Assembly: GCA_030536195.1 (NCBI GenBank)
Contig: JAUNQL010000052.1
Span: 1 to 7,163 of the forward strand
Direction of reading: 5' to 3'
DNA length: 7,163 bases
Source of the DNA: Clostridia bacterium
GTDB lineage: Bacteria; Bacillota; Clostridia; Oscillospirales; Acutalibacteraceae
Made by a program: the position numbers and the translations under genes. This document shows, piece after piece, positions 1-5,356 of this stretch. Positions within the stretch are counted from its first letter, which is position 1. Each line of letters opens with the position of its first letter. The notes under the pieces were generated by a model, which saw nothing but the letters and a program-made list of their open reading frames with translations, searched no databases and had not been told where the DNA came from.

Positions 1-129
1 ATCAATGAGTGTGCCCTTTTCCTTGCAGTCACCAACTATTCTCTTTATCGGTGCTGGATCCGGACTGACCATAGCGATGATGCGGTCCGCATTCACAGAG
101 TTACCAAAACCAATATTTAAAAGTTTCAT
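1..129 (-). CDS. remA: RemA, DNA-binding matrix/osmotic regulator (DUF370), 3' part cut by window edge
   Basis: RemA is a small DNA-binding regulator. In Bacillus subtilis it activates biofilm matrix operons and osmoprotection genes. The first 43 codons are visible, translating as MKLLNIGFGNSVNADRII followed by a segment reading MVSPDPAPIKRIV and then a KEKGTLID stretch. This matches the DUF370 family signature of an N-terminal NIGFGN block and an SPDSAPIKR-like block. The full protein is normally about 80-90 residues, so roughly half lies beyond the left edge. The ATG starts 8 bases after the yicC stop, and its weak Shine-Dalgarno (TAGGCG) overlaps that stop, which suggests translational coupling. 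The yicC-remA order is common in Clostridia and Bacilli, usually continuing to gmk and rpoZ; those genes are not visible. In a clostridium its target genes may differ from the B. subtilis ones. Confidence 0.93.
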   Translation of the reverse strand, partial: MKLLNIGFGNSVNADRIIAMVSPDPAPIKRIVGDCKEKGTLID

Positions 130-137
130 TTTAACGC

Positions 138-1016
138 CTACTCTATGTTCTGAACTTGTTCTCTAATCTTCTCAACCTCTGCCTTGATATCAACAACAAC
201 CTTGTTGATTTCAAAGTCAGATGCCTTTGAGCCAATAGTGTTGGCCTCACGGTTGATTTCCTGTACAAGGAAATCCATCTTGCGGCCTATTGCCTCGGTT
301 GAATTGAACATATCCTTGAGTTGCTCAATGTGGCTGCGGAGTCTAACTGTCTCCTCATCCACTGCAACCTTGTCTGCATAGATAGCTGCCTCCTGAAGGA
401 GTCTTGCCTCGTCGACAGTTGTGTCTCCGAGAAGTTCTGCGATACGAGCCTTGAGCTTTTCGTTGTACTCGCGCACCGTTTCAGGTGAGCGTTCCTCAAC
501 GAAAGCAACCTTGTCGAGTATCGCATCAGCGCGACCGCAGATATCATCGCGAAGCTTTAAGCCCTCGCGTTCGCGCATTGCAATAAAGTTGTCAGTTGCA
601 ACCTCGAGTACAGCCTTTACTGCCTCCCAGATTGCATCCTCATCTGCCTCCTCCTTATGTACAGAGAGTACATCAGGAAAACGAGTGAGTGTTGATGCTG
701 AGATATCACTCTTGAGGTCATATGTCTCAGAGAGATCATTAAGTGCATCAACGTATGCCTTTGCAAGTGAATGGTTTACCTTGACTACTACGTCATCAGA
801 ATCAAGCGCCTCAATTGTTACGTTGCACTCGATCTTGCCTCGTGCAACACGACCCTGAAGGTATGTCTTGATCTTCTCGTCAAGGAAGCCATAAGTTCTT
901 GGTACTCTTGAGTAAAGCTCAAAGTACCTATGGTTCACACTCTTGAGTTCAACTGATACGAAGAGTGCATCAGTCTCACTTTGAGCGCGACCAAAACCTG
1001 TCATGCTTCTTGCCAT
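138..1016 (-). CDS. yicC: YicC/YloC family endoribonuclease
   Basis: This 292-residue protein has the usual length of the YicC family (YloC in B. subtilis), whose members have been reported as endoribonucleases acting in RNA turnover. The N-terminal YicC-like domain (about residues 1-155) opens with the hallmark MARSMTGFGRA and continues with SVELKSVNHRYFE and then RGKIECNVTIE. The C-terminal DUF1732 domain (about 208-292) holds LLQEAAIYADKVAVDEE, then RKMDFLVQEINREANTIGSK and a final helix VVDIKAEVEKIREQVQNIE. All key blocks are intact. The ATG start has a canonical AAAGGAG site at 1024-1030 with 7-base spacing, and that site overlaps the rluB stop. It is cytoplasmic and probably co-transcribed with rluB and remA. 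The family assignment is firm; the physiological RNA targets in this organism are unknown. Confidence 0.95.
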   Translation of the reverse strand: MARSMTGFGRAQSETDALFVSVELKSVNHRYFELYSRVPRTYGFLDEKIKTYLQGRVARGKIECNVTIEALDSDDVVVKVNHSLAKAYVDALNDLSETYDLKSDISASTLTRFPDVLSVHKEEADEDAIWEAVKAVLEVATDNFIAMREREGLKLRDDICGRADAILDKVAFVEERSPETVREYNEKLKARIAELLGDTTVDEARLLQEAAIYADKVAVDEETVRLRSHIEQLKDMFNSTEAIGRKMDFLVQEINREANTIGSKASDFEINKVVVDIKAEVEKIREQVQNIE

Positions 1017-1028
1017 ATTAAATCTCCT

Positions 1029-1754
1029 TTATTTCATCGCACGCTTTAGGGACTTGAGTTCCTGTGGCGTGAGCTCGCGCCATTTGCCCTGTGGCAACAT
1101 GCCGAGCTTAACTGGACCTATCTGTACACGCTTAAGTCGTGCAACAGTGAGACCGCACTCCTCGCACATCTTGCGAATCTGGCGGTTTCGGCCCTCGATT
1201 AATACTATTTCCATGACAACGCGATTCTTCTCCTCTGATAGCACGTGGATATCAGCAGGGAGTGTCTTCTTGCCGTCAATCATGATTCCAGTTGTGAGCC
1301 TATTGAGGATATCCTCATTGATGGCAGGCCTTACTGTAACCCTATATGTCTTTGGCACATGCTTTGAAGGATGTGTCATATTATTCGCAAATTCACCGTC
1401 GTTTGTAAGGAAAAGCAAACCCTCTGAGTCCTTATCAAGTCGACCAACTGGGTATACCCTTACACCGACATCTTCAACAAGGTCCGCCACACAGCGACGT
1501 CCTTGCTCATCGCTCATCGTGGTTACAAAACCACGAGGCTTGTGAAGCATAATGTACTTCATCTCTGTTTCGGCGGAGATCTTCTCGCCCGAAACAGTTA
1601 CTTTATCGTTGTCAGGGTCAACCTTATCGCCTATCTGAGCGACCTTGCCATTGACCTTGACCTTGCCTTTTGCAATCAGTTCCTCTGATTTGCGGCGGCT
1701 TGCAATTCCGCAGTCCGCCATATACTTTTGCAGTCTAATTTTCTCGTCTGCCAT
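1029..1754 (-). CDS. rluB: RluB-type 23S rRNA pseudouridine synthase (RsuA/RluB/E/F family)
   Basis: The enzyme isomerises a uridine of 23S rRNA to pseudouridine (position 2605 in E. coli numbering for RluB) during ribosome assembly. From the chosen ATG it has 241 residues. An S4 RNA-binding domain spans about 5-55, with RLQKYMADCGIASRRKSEELI and then KVKVNGK. The catalytic domain follows, with HKPRGFVTT at 71-79. The catalytic motif GRLDKDSEGLLFLTNDGEF has the expected aspartate at residue 107. The C-terminal GRNRQIRKM block is at 178-186. I start at the ATG at 1754, because an AGAAGGGA site lies 8 bases upstream. The in-frame TTG at 1775 lies upstream of that site and adds seven non-family residues. 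RluB versus a sibling (RsuA, RluE, RluF) cannot be fully settled by eye, but length, S4 domain and Firmicute context favour RluB. Confidence 0.93.
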   Translation of the reverse strand: MADEKIRLQKYMADCGIASRRKSEELIAKGKVKVNGKVAQIGDKVDPDNDKVTVSGEKISAETEMKYIMLHKPRGFVTTMSDEQGRRCVADLVEDVGVRVYPVGRLDKDSEGLLFLTNDGEFANNMTHPSKHVPKTYRVTVRPAINEDILNRLTTGIMIDGKKTLPADIHVLSEEKNRVVMEIVLIEGRNRQIRKMCEECGLTVARLKRVQIGPVKLGMLPQGKWRELTPQELKSLKRAMK

Positions 1755-1762
1755 GCCAAAAA

Positions 1763-1770
1763 TCCCTTCT
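1763..1770 (-). promoter_or_regulatory. Ribosome binding site deciding the rluB start
   Basis: AGAAGGGA ends 8 bases before the ATG at 1754. The in-frame TTG at 1775 lies upstream of the site and is rejected as the start. Confidence 0.7.
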
Positions 1771-1792
1771 GTCAAGTACCCTTAAAATACGA

Positions 1793-1832
1793 CTAATGCG
1801 GGGCTGAATAGTTCAGCCCCGCTATATATTAG
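1793..1832 (-). terminator. Strong hairpin between ytfJ and rluB, probable terminator or attenuator
   Basis: A perfect 11-base inverted repeat (arms 1798-1808 and 1812-1822, GC-rich half GCGGGGC) closes on a 3-base loop. Outer arms CTAAT (1793-1797) and ATTAG (1828-1832) can extend the stem around a 5-base bulge. It lies 17 bases after the ytfJ stop, where an intrinsic terminator would be expected. The minus-strand bases immediately after the stem are not a T-run; TATTTT comes about ten bases later. Termination may therefore be partial, or the hairpin may protect or mark a processed 3' end. No gene converges here from the plus strand. Confidence 0.6.
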
Positions 1833-1839
1833 CCCGTAA

Positions 1840-2205
1840 TTAGTCCTTTTTGATAAGACCTGTTACCTTGTCGAACATCTCTGGTACAAGGTTAACCATT
1901 CTCTCTGCAGCATTGTCATATGCTGTGATGTGTTTGAGTGTTACCTGTCCGTTCTGGATAAGAAGGAAAGCAACTGGTGTGATTGTAACGCCAGCTCCGC
2001 CTGCGCCACCGAAGAGCTCCTTAGAACCCTTTGTTGGGAAGTCTGTACCGCCGCTTGCGAAACCATAAGTAACCTTTGATACAGGGATGATTGTAAGACC
2101 AGACTCTGTATATACAGGCTCACCGATGATTGTGCTAACGTCAATCATATCCTTAACTTTTTCGATTGTTGTTTGGAGCATTCCTGCTGCTGCTGTTTCT
2201 TTCAT
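1840..2205 (-). CDS. ytfJ: YtfJ/GerW family protein
   Basis: A 121-residue protein of the YtfJ (GerW) family. The B. subtilis member is a sporulation protein needed for efficient germination, but homologues also occur in non-sporulating bacteria. The family core is clear: a helix ending VKDMIDVSTIIGEPV, then GLTIIPVSKVTYGFASGG, the glycine-rich FGGAGGAGVTITPVAFLLI (about residues 67-85) and a C-terminal helix. No signal peptide or transmembrane segment is seen. It is somewhat shorter than B. subtilis YtfJ. I start at the ATG at 2205, which an AGAGGTG site precedes with 6-base spacing. The in-frame GTG at 2214 is part of that site. It follows the DUF2953 gene by 23 bases, and this pairing (ytfI-ytfJ) is conserved and suggests joint function at the membrane. 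A strong hairpin lies 17 bases after its stop. Confidence 0.93.
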   Translation of the reverse strand: MKETAAAGMLQTTIEKVKDMIDVSTIIGEPVYTESGLTIIPVSKVTYGFASGGTDFPTKGSKELFGGAGGAGVTITPVAFLLIQNGQVTLKHITAYDNAAERMVNLVPEMFDKVTGLIKKD

Positions 2206-2211
2206 TTTAAG

Positions 2212-2218
2212 CACCTCT
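2212..2218 (-). promoter_or_regulatory. Ribosome binding site deciding the ytfJ start
   Basis: AGAGGTG ends 6 bases before the ATG at 2205. The in-frame GTG at 2214 is part of this site and so is not the start. Confidence 0.75.
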
Positions 2219-2228
2219 ATTTAATGAT

Positions 2229-3218
2229 TTAGTTCATTTCTTTGTTTGCTTTCTTTGTCTCCTTATAATCACGATAGAAGACAAAGGCTGATTTGCCAAG
2301 TTTTGGCACCATACCAATGAATGGTGTAAGTAGTGTCAAAGGTCTAAGAGCTATTACGGTGTGAATTTCTCCACTATTTTTGTTTGCAAGATAATCAGGT
2401 GTCATGTCGAGACTTACGTCGCCAACTGTGAGACTGTTAGTTATCTTGCCGAGTGCAGGATAAAGTACTGCACCGATGCGTCCGAACTTAAGAGCTGTCT
2501 CGGCAGCATCGTCGCCGCCTATTACAAGTCCTACGTTCAAGCGTTTGATATTGATTTTTTTAGCTACTTTACCAAGAGTTGTTCCGGTTGTACTACCAAG
2601 CGATGTGATGAGTGCAACGATTGAATCGAATGAGAAACCAGATAAGAAATCCTTGACCTTGTCAAAGGTACCTGGTACGTCAGCAGCCTGGAATGATGTC
2701 TTAATGTCATCAATCTTGGATGCTTCCTTCTTGTTTACAACCTCTGGCCAAGGCTTACCAGCCTCCTCCGCTTTGACAGCGGCCTCATACTGAGCCTCTG
2801 CACGTGGGAGCTCAACATCAAGTCTTGCTTCCTCGGTTGCAATACGAGCTTCTTCCTCTCTGATGAAGACTTCTGTGTCAAAATCCTTTTGAGCTGACGT
2901 CTTCTCCTTGGACTCAGCCATCTTCTCACTAGCGGTATTCTTTGCCTTCTTAGTGAGCTTGTCAATGGTAGGTCCAAACCAACTTCTAAGTCTACCCATC
3001 AGTTTGGCACGTTTTGCCTTTTTCTTCTCAGTGAACATCTCAGGGTAAATTTTCAATTTGATTATTCCGTACTTGACCCAAAACTTTTTGAGACCCGGTG
3101 CATACTCAAAGCCAACTTGGATTTTAACCCAAAGGGCAAAGAGGACAAGGCCGACTATCAAAACTACGAGGACAATTACGATAGCGATAATCAAAAAGAG
3201 AATTTTAAGAAATGCCAA
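2229..3218 (-). CDS. DUF2953 (YtfI-like) membrane-anchored protein with long charged insertion
   Basis: A 329-residue protein of unknown biochemical function. One strongly hydrophobic N-terminal segment (about 3-30) should anchor it in the membrane. Residues 31-62 contain the family-like KIQVGFEYAPGL and KYGIIKLKIYP strands. A lysine/glutamate/alanine-rich stretch (about 63-175) probably forms extended or coiled-coil helix. The C-terminal DUF2953 core (about 223-310) contains the INIKRLNVGLVIGGDDAAET block and then GRIGAVLYPALG. A DUF2953 protein immediately upstream of ytfJ is the recurrent ytfI-ytfJ arrangement, which supports the call. The start is a TTG, because the codon just before it is an in-frame TAA and a strong GGGGGAGGTG site lies 8 bases upstream. 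No ATG fits. Function in sporulation or envelope maintenance is inferred only from YtfJ. The long middle segment is larger than I expect for the family. Confidence 0.85.
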   Translation of the reverse strand: MAFLKILFLIIAIVIVLVVLIVGLVLFALWVKIQVGFEYAPGLKKFWVKYGIIKLKIYPEMFTEKKKAKRAKLMGRLRSWFGPTIDKLTKKAKNTASEKMAESKEKTSAQKDFDTEVFIREEEARIATEEARLDVELPRAEAQYEAAVKAEEAGKPWPEVVNKKEASKIDDIKTSFQAADVPGTFDKVKDFLSGFSFDSIVALITSLGSTTGTTLGKVAKKINIKRLNVGLVIGGDDAAETALKFGRIGAVLYPALGKITNSLTVGDVSLDMTPDYLANKNSGEIHTVIALRPLTLLTPFIGMVPKLGKSAFVFYRDYKETKKANKEMN

Positions 3219-3226
3219 TTAATCAA

Positions 3227-3236
3227 CACCTCCCCC
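3227..3236 (-). promoter_or_regulatory. Strong ribosome binding site setting the TTG start of the DUF2953 gene
   Basis: GGGGGAGGTG on the minus strand ends 8 bases before the TTG at 3218. An in-frame TAA directly precedes that TTG, so no earlier start is possible in this frame. The long purine run compensates for the weak start codon. Confidence 0.8.
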
Positions 3237-3264
3237 TTATATTTAATTTTGAACAATTACCCGC

Positions 3265-3843
3265 TTAATTTTCTTCCTCTAATTCCGGGGTATCCGAAAC
3301 GTCGGTGTCTTCCCCTTGTTCCGGTTCTTCTTCAGTACCCGGAAGTGCAGGAAGCTCATCAAGCGATTCTATACAAAAGCAGCGTAAGAACGCTTCTGTT
3401 GTACCATAAACAATTGGTCTACCTGGGAGGTCGAGTCGACCCTTCTCCTCGATAAGACCTTTTTCGTCGAGCGACGCGATAACGCCGGAGCAGTCAACGC
3501 CACGGACTTGTTCTACGAAGGACTTGGTAACCGGTTGGTTGTAAGCAACAACCGCAAGTACTTCGAAGGCCGCCTGTGACAGCGGAACATTGCGTCGCAT
3601 CTCGAGTACAGTGCGTACCTCGTTTGAGAACTCGGTACGAGTGCACATCTGGAACTTGTCGCCTAGGTGGAGAATACAGATGCCGCCTTGGCGCTCATCG
3701 TACTCGGCCTTGAGGTTTAGGAGAACTTGCTCAGCAAGTTCTGGCTCTATCTCGAGCGCATTCGCAAGTCTAGTAACTGGCACTGGATCGCCAGCGGCAA
3801 AGAGTATTGCCTCTACACTAGCTTGTAATGTCTTTGCGTTCAA
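3265..3843 (-). CDS. scpB: ScpB, winged-helix subunit of the SMC-ScpAB complex
   Basis: ScpB dimerises through its winged-helix domains and binds the kleisin ScpA, forming the SMC-ScpAB complex that compacts and segregates the replicated nucleoid. The 192 residues match the family's usual length. Two winged-helix domains are seen: about 5-80, with ASVEAILFAAGDPVPVTRLA, and about 85-160, with LSQAAFEVLAVVAYNQPVTK, then the highly conserved RGVDCSGVIASLDEKGLIEE and GRPIVYGTTEAFLRCF. Residues 165-192 are a strongly acidic, probably disordered tail. The start codon is TTG: the AGGGGG site at 3851-3856 overlaps the scpA stop and lies 7 bases upstream, and no ATG or GTG suits the conserved N-terminus. 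Eleven bases separate it from scpA. TTG initiation may hold ScpB output below or in step with ScpA, but that is inference. Confidence 0.95.
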   Translation of the reverse strand: MNAKTLQASVEAILFAAGDPVPVTRLANALEIEPELAEQVLLNLKAEYDERQGGICILHLGDKFQMCTRTEFSNEVRTVLEMRRNVPLSQAAFEVLAVVAYNQPVTKSFVEQVRGVDCSGVIASLDEKGLIEEKGRLDLPGRPIVYGTTEAFLRCFCIESLDELPALPGTEEEPEQGEDTDVSDTPELEEEN

Positions 3844-3850
3844 GTTGACG

Positions 3851-3856
3851 CCCCCT
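3851..3856 (-). promoter_or_regulatory. Ribosome binding site setting the TTG start of scpB
   Basis: AGGGGG overlaps the scpA stop codon and ends 7 bases before the TTG at 3843. No ATG or GTG is in frame nearby, so the TTG is the only start that keeps the conserved N-terminal helix. Confidence 0.75.
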
Positions 3857-4565
3857 AATCCTTCTGGTTTTTGAGTACAAGTGTCATCTCGTCGCCATCG
3901 CCCTCCGCAGTGACACGCTTAGCTTTGACAAGTTCAAGCACTGCAAGGAAGGTCGCTACCATATCGGAGCGCGACTCTGATGCCTCAATAAGTGATTTGA
4001 AATTCATATCGCCTCCGCGAAGTGCGCGGCGAAGAATGAAAATAATCTTGGATGAAACTGAAACAATCTTCTTAGAAACAATCTCGGTGAATGAGGTCAC
4101 TGGTGGTGGAAGCTTACGCTTGCCCTTGCCAAGTGCCGAGATGTATGCCGAGAAAAGTTCATCTGGCTCATGAAGAAGCCTGTATGTGTTGTCCCTGTCG
4201 ATTGTGTCAGGTTTACGGCTTAAGTAATCAAAGCCGTTGGCCTCGTCCTGGAGCTTGCCTGCCATAATCTGGCAATCGCGATACTCAAGGAGTTCGCCAG
4301 TGAGCTCAGCCTTGAGCTCGTCAGCTTCCTCGTGCTTTGGAAGAAGTGACACTGTCTTGATGTATACAAGACGTGCAGCCATCTCCAAGAACTCGGATGC
4401 TACCTCCATATCAGACTCCTGCATCTGGCGTACATAGTCAGTGTACTGATCCACGAGTGTGACAATTGGAATGTCCATAATATCTAGCTTGTGCTTGGTA
4501 ATGAGACTGAGGAGCAAATCCATTGGACCCTCAAATACCTCAAGCTTGTAGTTAATCTTGTCCAT
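3855..4565 (-). CDS. scpA: ScpA, kleisin subunit of the SMC-ScpAB complex
   Basis: ScpA is the bacterial kleisin. It bridges the SMC dimer and recruits ScpB in the chromosome condensation and segregation complex. From the ATG at 4565 it has 236 residues, close to the family norm. The N-terminal SMC-neck-binding region shows the signature LEVFEGPMDLLLSLI (about 8-22) and HKLDIMDIPI. It is followed by the conserved EFLEMAARLVYIKTVSLLP at about 58-76. A variable middle (about 80-165) should contact ScpB. The C-terminal winged helix (about 175-236) contains the DMVATFLAVLELVKAKRV block. The GTG just upstream (4568) is in frame, but GAGGTG at 4571-4576 is better spaced to the ATG. The gene begins 4 bases after the M50 peptidase stop, so the two are probably translated in a coupled way. 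smc itself is not in this window. Confidence 0.95.
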   Translation of the reverse strand: MDKINYKLEVFEGPMDLLLSLITKHKLDIMDIPIVTLVDQYTDYVRQMQESDMEVASEFLEMAARLVYIKTVSLLPKHEEADELKAELTGELLEYRDCQIMAGKLQDEANGFDYLSRKPDTIDRDNTYRLLHEPDELFSAYISALGKGKRKLPPPVTSFTEIVSKKIVSVSSKIIFILRRALRGGDMNFKSLIEASESRSDMVATFLAVLELVKAKRVTAEGDGDEMTLVLKNQKD

Positions 4566-4569
4566 CACG

Positions 4570-5247
4570 TCACCTCAAGAACAATGAGAATGGCAACGCA
4601 GACAAGAATGAAAACAATGTCATAATCAAGTCCGCTAAGAGACTGATTGGCTTGGTGATGATACCGCTAAAGAGCAAGATGATAACTATGATTGAAATCA
4701 TCTGCTGATTAGCCATGATCTTGTACTCGGTCTCAGAGCTGATGAATGCACGAAGGACTGTGAAGCCGTCGAACATTGGAATCGGCAAGAGATTGAGTAC
4801 GCCGAGCCAAATGCTAATTTGTGCACAAGTTGAGAAAAAGATGATAACCGCTTGACCAATCACCATATTACAAAAATGTGGAGCAAGTGCGCCAAGCATC
4901 GTTGCAATGAAAATGAAGAGCCAGCCCATGAGCAAGTTTGAAATAGGACCAGCTGCGGCAACAAGTGCCATATCCTTTTTCTCGTTCTTGAAAGCGTAAG
5001 GGTTAACCTGGCAAGGTCTACCCCATCCAAAACCGATAAGAGCAATCATCACAGCACCGACTGGGTCAATGTGAACCAGTGGGTTGAATGTGAGTCGGTC
5101 CTTAACGGAGTGGTCGCCAAGCTTGTATGCAGCCCACGCATGAGCAAGCTCATGAACTGGGATGGATACGAAAACAAGGAATACAGCAGCTACTACTGTT
5201 ACTGCAATGGTCAAGACGTCGCCGCTAAACAAAGCAGACAATAGCAT
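4570..5247 (-). CDS. Site-2 protease family (M50) membrane metallopeptidase
   Basis: An integral membrane zinc protease of family M50 (the short, YwhC-like branch without a PDZ domain). From the ATG at 5247 it has 225 residues. The zinc motif HELAH (HExxH) sits at 32-36 within the first membrane segment. The second conserved block, NLLPIPMFDG at about 152-161, supplies the third zinc ligand (Asp). Other family marks are LTFNPLVHIDPVG at about 53-65 and AAGPISNLLMG at about 98-108. About five hydrophobic segments are visible. The substrate is unknown. Members of this branch are commonly found beside scpA in Clostridia, but no functional link with SMC is established. The start is set by GAGGTG at 5254-5259, whose last three bases are an in-frame GTG that would extend the protein by three residues. 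It is the first gene after an AT-rich gap and probably heads an operon. Confidence 0.92.
   Translation of the reverse strand: MLLSALFSGDVLTIAVTVVAAVFLVFVSIPVHELAHAWAAYKLGDHSVKDRLTFNPLVHIDPVGAVMIALIGFGWGRPCQVNPYAFKNEKKDMALVAAAGPISNLLMGWLFIFIATMLGALAPHFCNMVIGQAVIIFFSTCAQISIWLGVLNLLPIPMFDGFTVLRAFISSETEYKIMANQQMISIIVIILLFSGIITKPISLLADLIMTLFSFLSALPFSLFLR
4571..4576 (-). promoter_or_regulatory. Ribosome binding site of scpA overlapping the M50 stop
   Basis: GAGGTG shares its last two bases with the TGA stop of the M50 gene and ends 5 bases before the ATG at 4565. It would be only 2 bases from the alternative GTG at 4568, so the ATG is preferred. The overlap suggests coupled translation. Confidence 0.7.
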
Positions 5248-5253
5248 CCAATA

Positions 5254-5259
5254 CACCTC
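5254..5259 (-). promoter_or_regulatory. Ribosome binding site deciding the M50 start
   Basis: GAGGTG ends 6 bases before the ATG at 5247. Its last three bases are an in-frame GTG that a longest-frame rule would wrongly take as the start. Confidence 0.75.
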
Positions 5260-5302
5260 AATTACTTATAATAATACTAATACACAAAATTATACATATA
5301 AG

Positions 5303-5331
5303 AGAATACTAGAAATTACTAGAATCGTCAA
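5303..5331 (-). promoter_or_regulatory. Candidate promoter for the M50-scpAB-ytfJ unit
   Basis: On the minus strand, TTGACG (5326-5331) is followed after 17 bases by TATTCT (5303-5308). The -35 matches five of six consensus bases with ideal spacing, and the -10 four of six. A perfect TATAAT also lies downstream at 5289-5294, but without a convincing -35. The 109-base region between prmC and the M50 gene is very AT-rich, so chance matches are likely. The position ahead of the first gene of a tight gene run supports some promoter here. Confidence 0.4.
5307..5324. repeat. Tandem 8-base direct repeats one helical turn apart
   Basis: TACTAGAA occurs at 5307-5314 and again at 5317-5324, separated by AT, giving a 10-base period. 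The repeats fall inside the spacer of the candidate promoter. The placement resembles a protein-binding operator, but the region is AT-rich and only two copies exist. Confidence 0.4.
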
Positions 5332-5332
5332 G

Positions 5333-5349
5333 GAAATTAGCGTAATTTC
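5333..5349. repeat. Short AT-rich inverted repeat just after prmC
   Basis: Arms GAAATTA (5333-5339) and TAATTTC (5343-5349) are perfect inverted copies around the 3-base loop GCG, seven bases after the prmC stop. The stem is weak, and no T-run follows on the minus strand, so it is a poor terminator candidate. It could be an operator half-site pair next to the candidate -35. Confidence 0.35.
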
Positions 5350-5356
5350 TACAATT

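Noticed and set aside
1003..1545. A 180-codon plus-strand open frame, with others of 60-145 codons elsewhere
   Set aside because: It lies antisense to rluB, which has a full set of family motifs. The plus-strand frames show serine/arginine-rich, low-complexity translations and no consistent ribosome binding sites, as expected for shadows.
1770..1775. Perfect TTGACA on the minus strand upstream of rluB
   Set aside because: The matching -10 position would fall on the rluB start codon, where no TATAAT-like sequence exists, and the bases form part of the ribosome binding region.
2184..2195. Four tandem CTG triplets
   Set aside because: They encode a short Ala-Ala-Ala-Gly run at the ytfJ N-terminus. 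Four copies are too few to suggest a phase-variable repeat, and a triplet change would not shift frame.
2361..2624. Plus-strand frame with a cysteine-rich end resembling a small zinc protein
   Set aside because: It is fully antisense to the conserved core of the DUF2953 gene, and the cysteines arise from the reverse complement of common codons. No promoter or ribosome site supports it.
3117..3455. Plus-strand 112-codon frame across the scpB-DUF2953 junction
   Set aside because: It covers parts of two convincing minus-strand genes and their intergenic site, and the product shows no recognisable domain.
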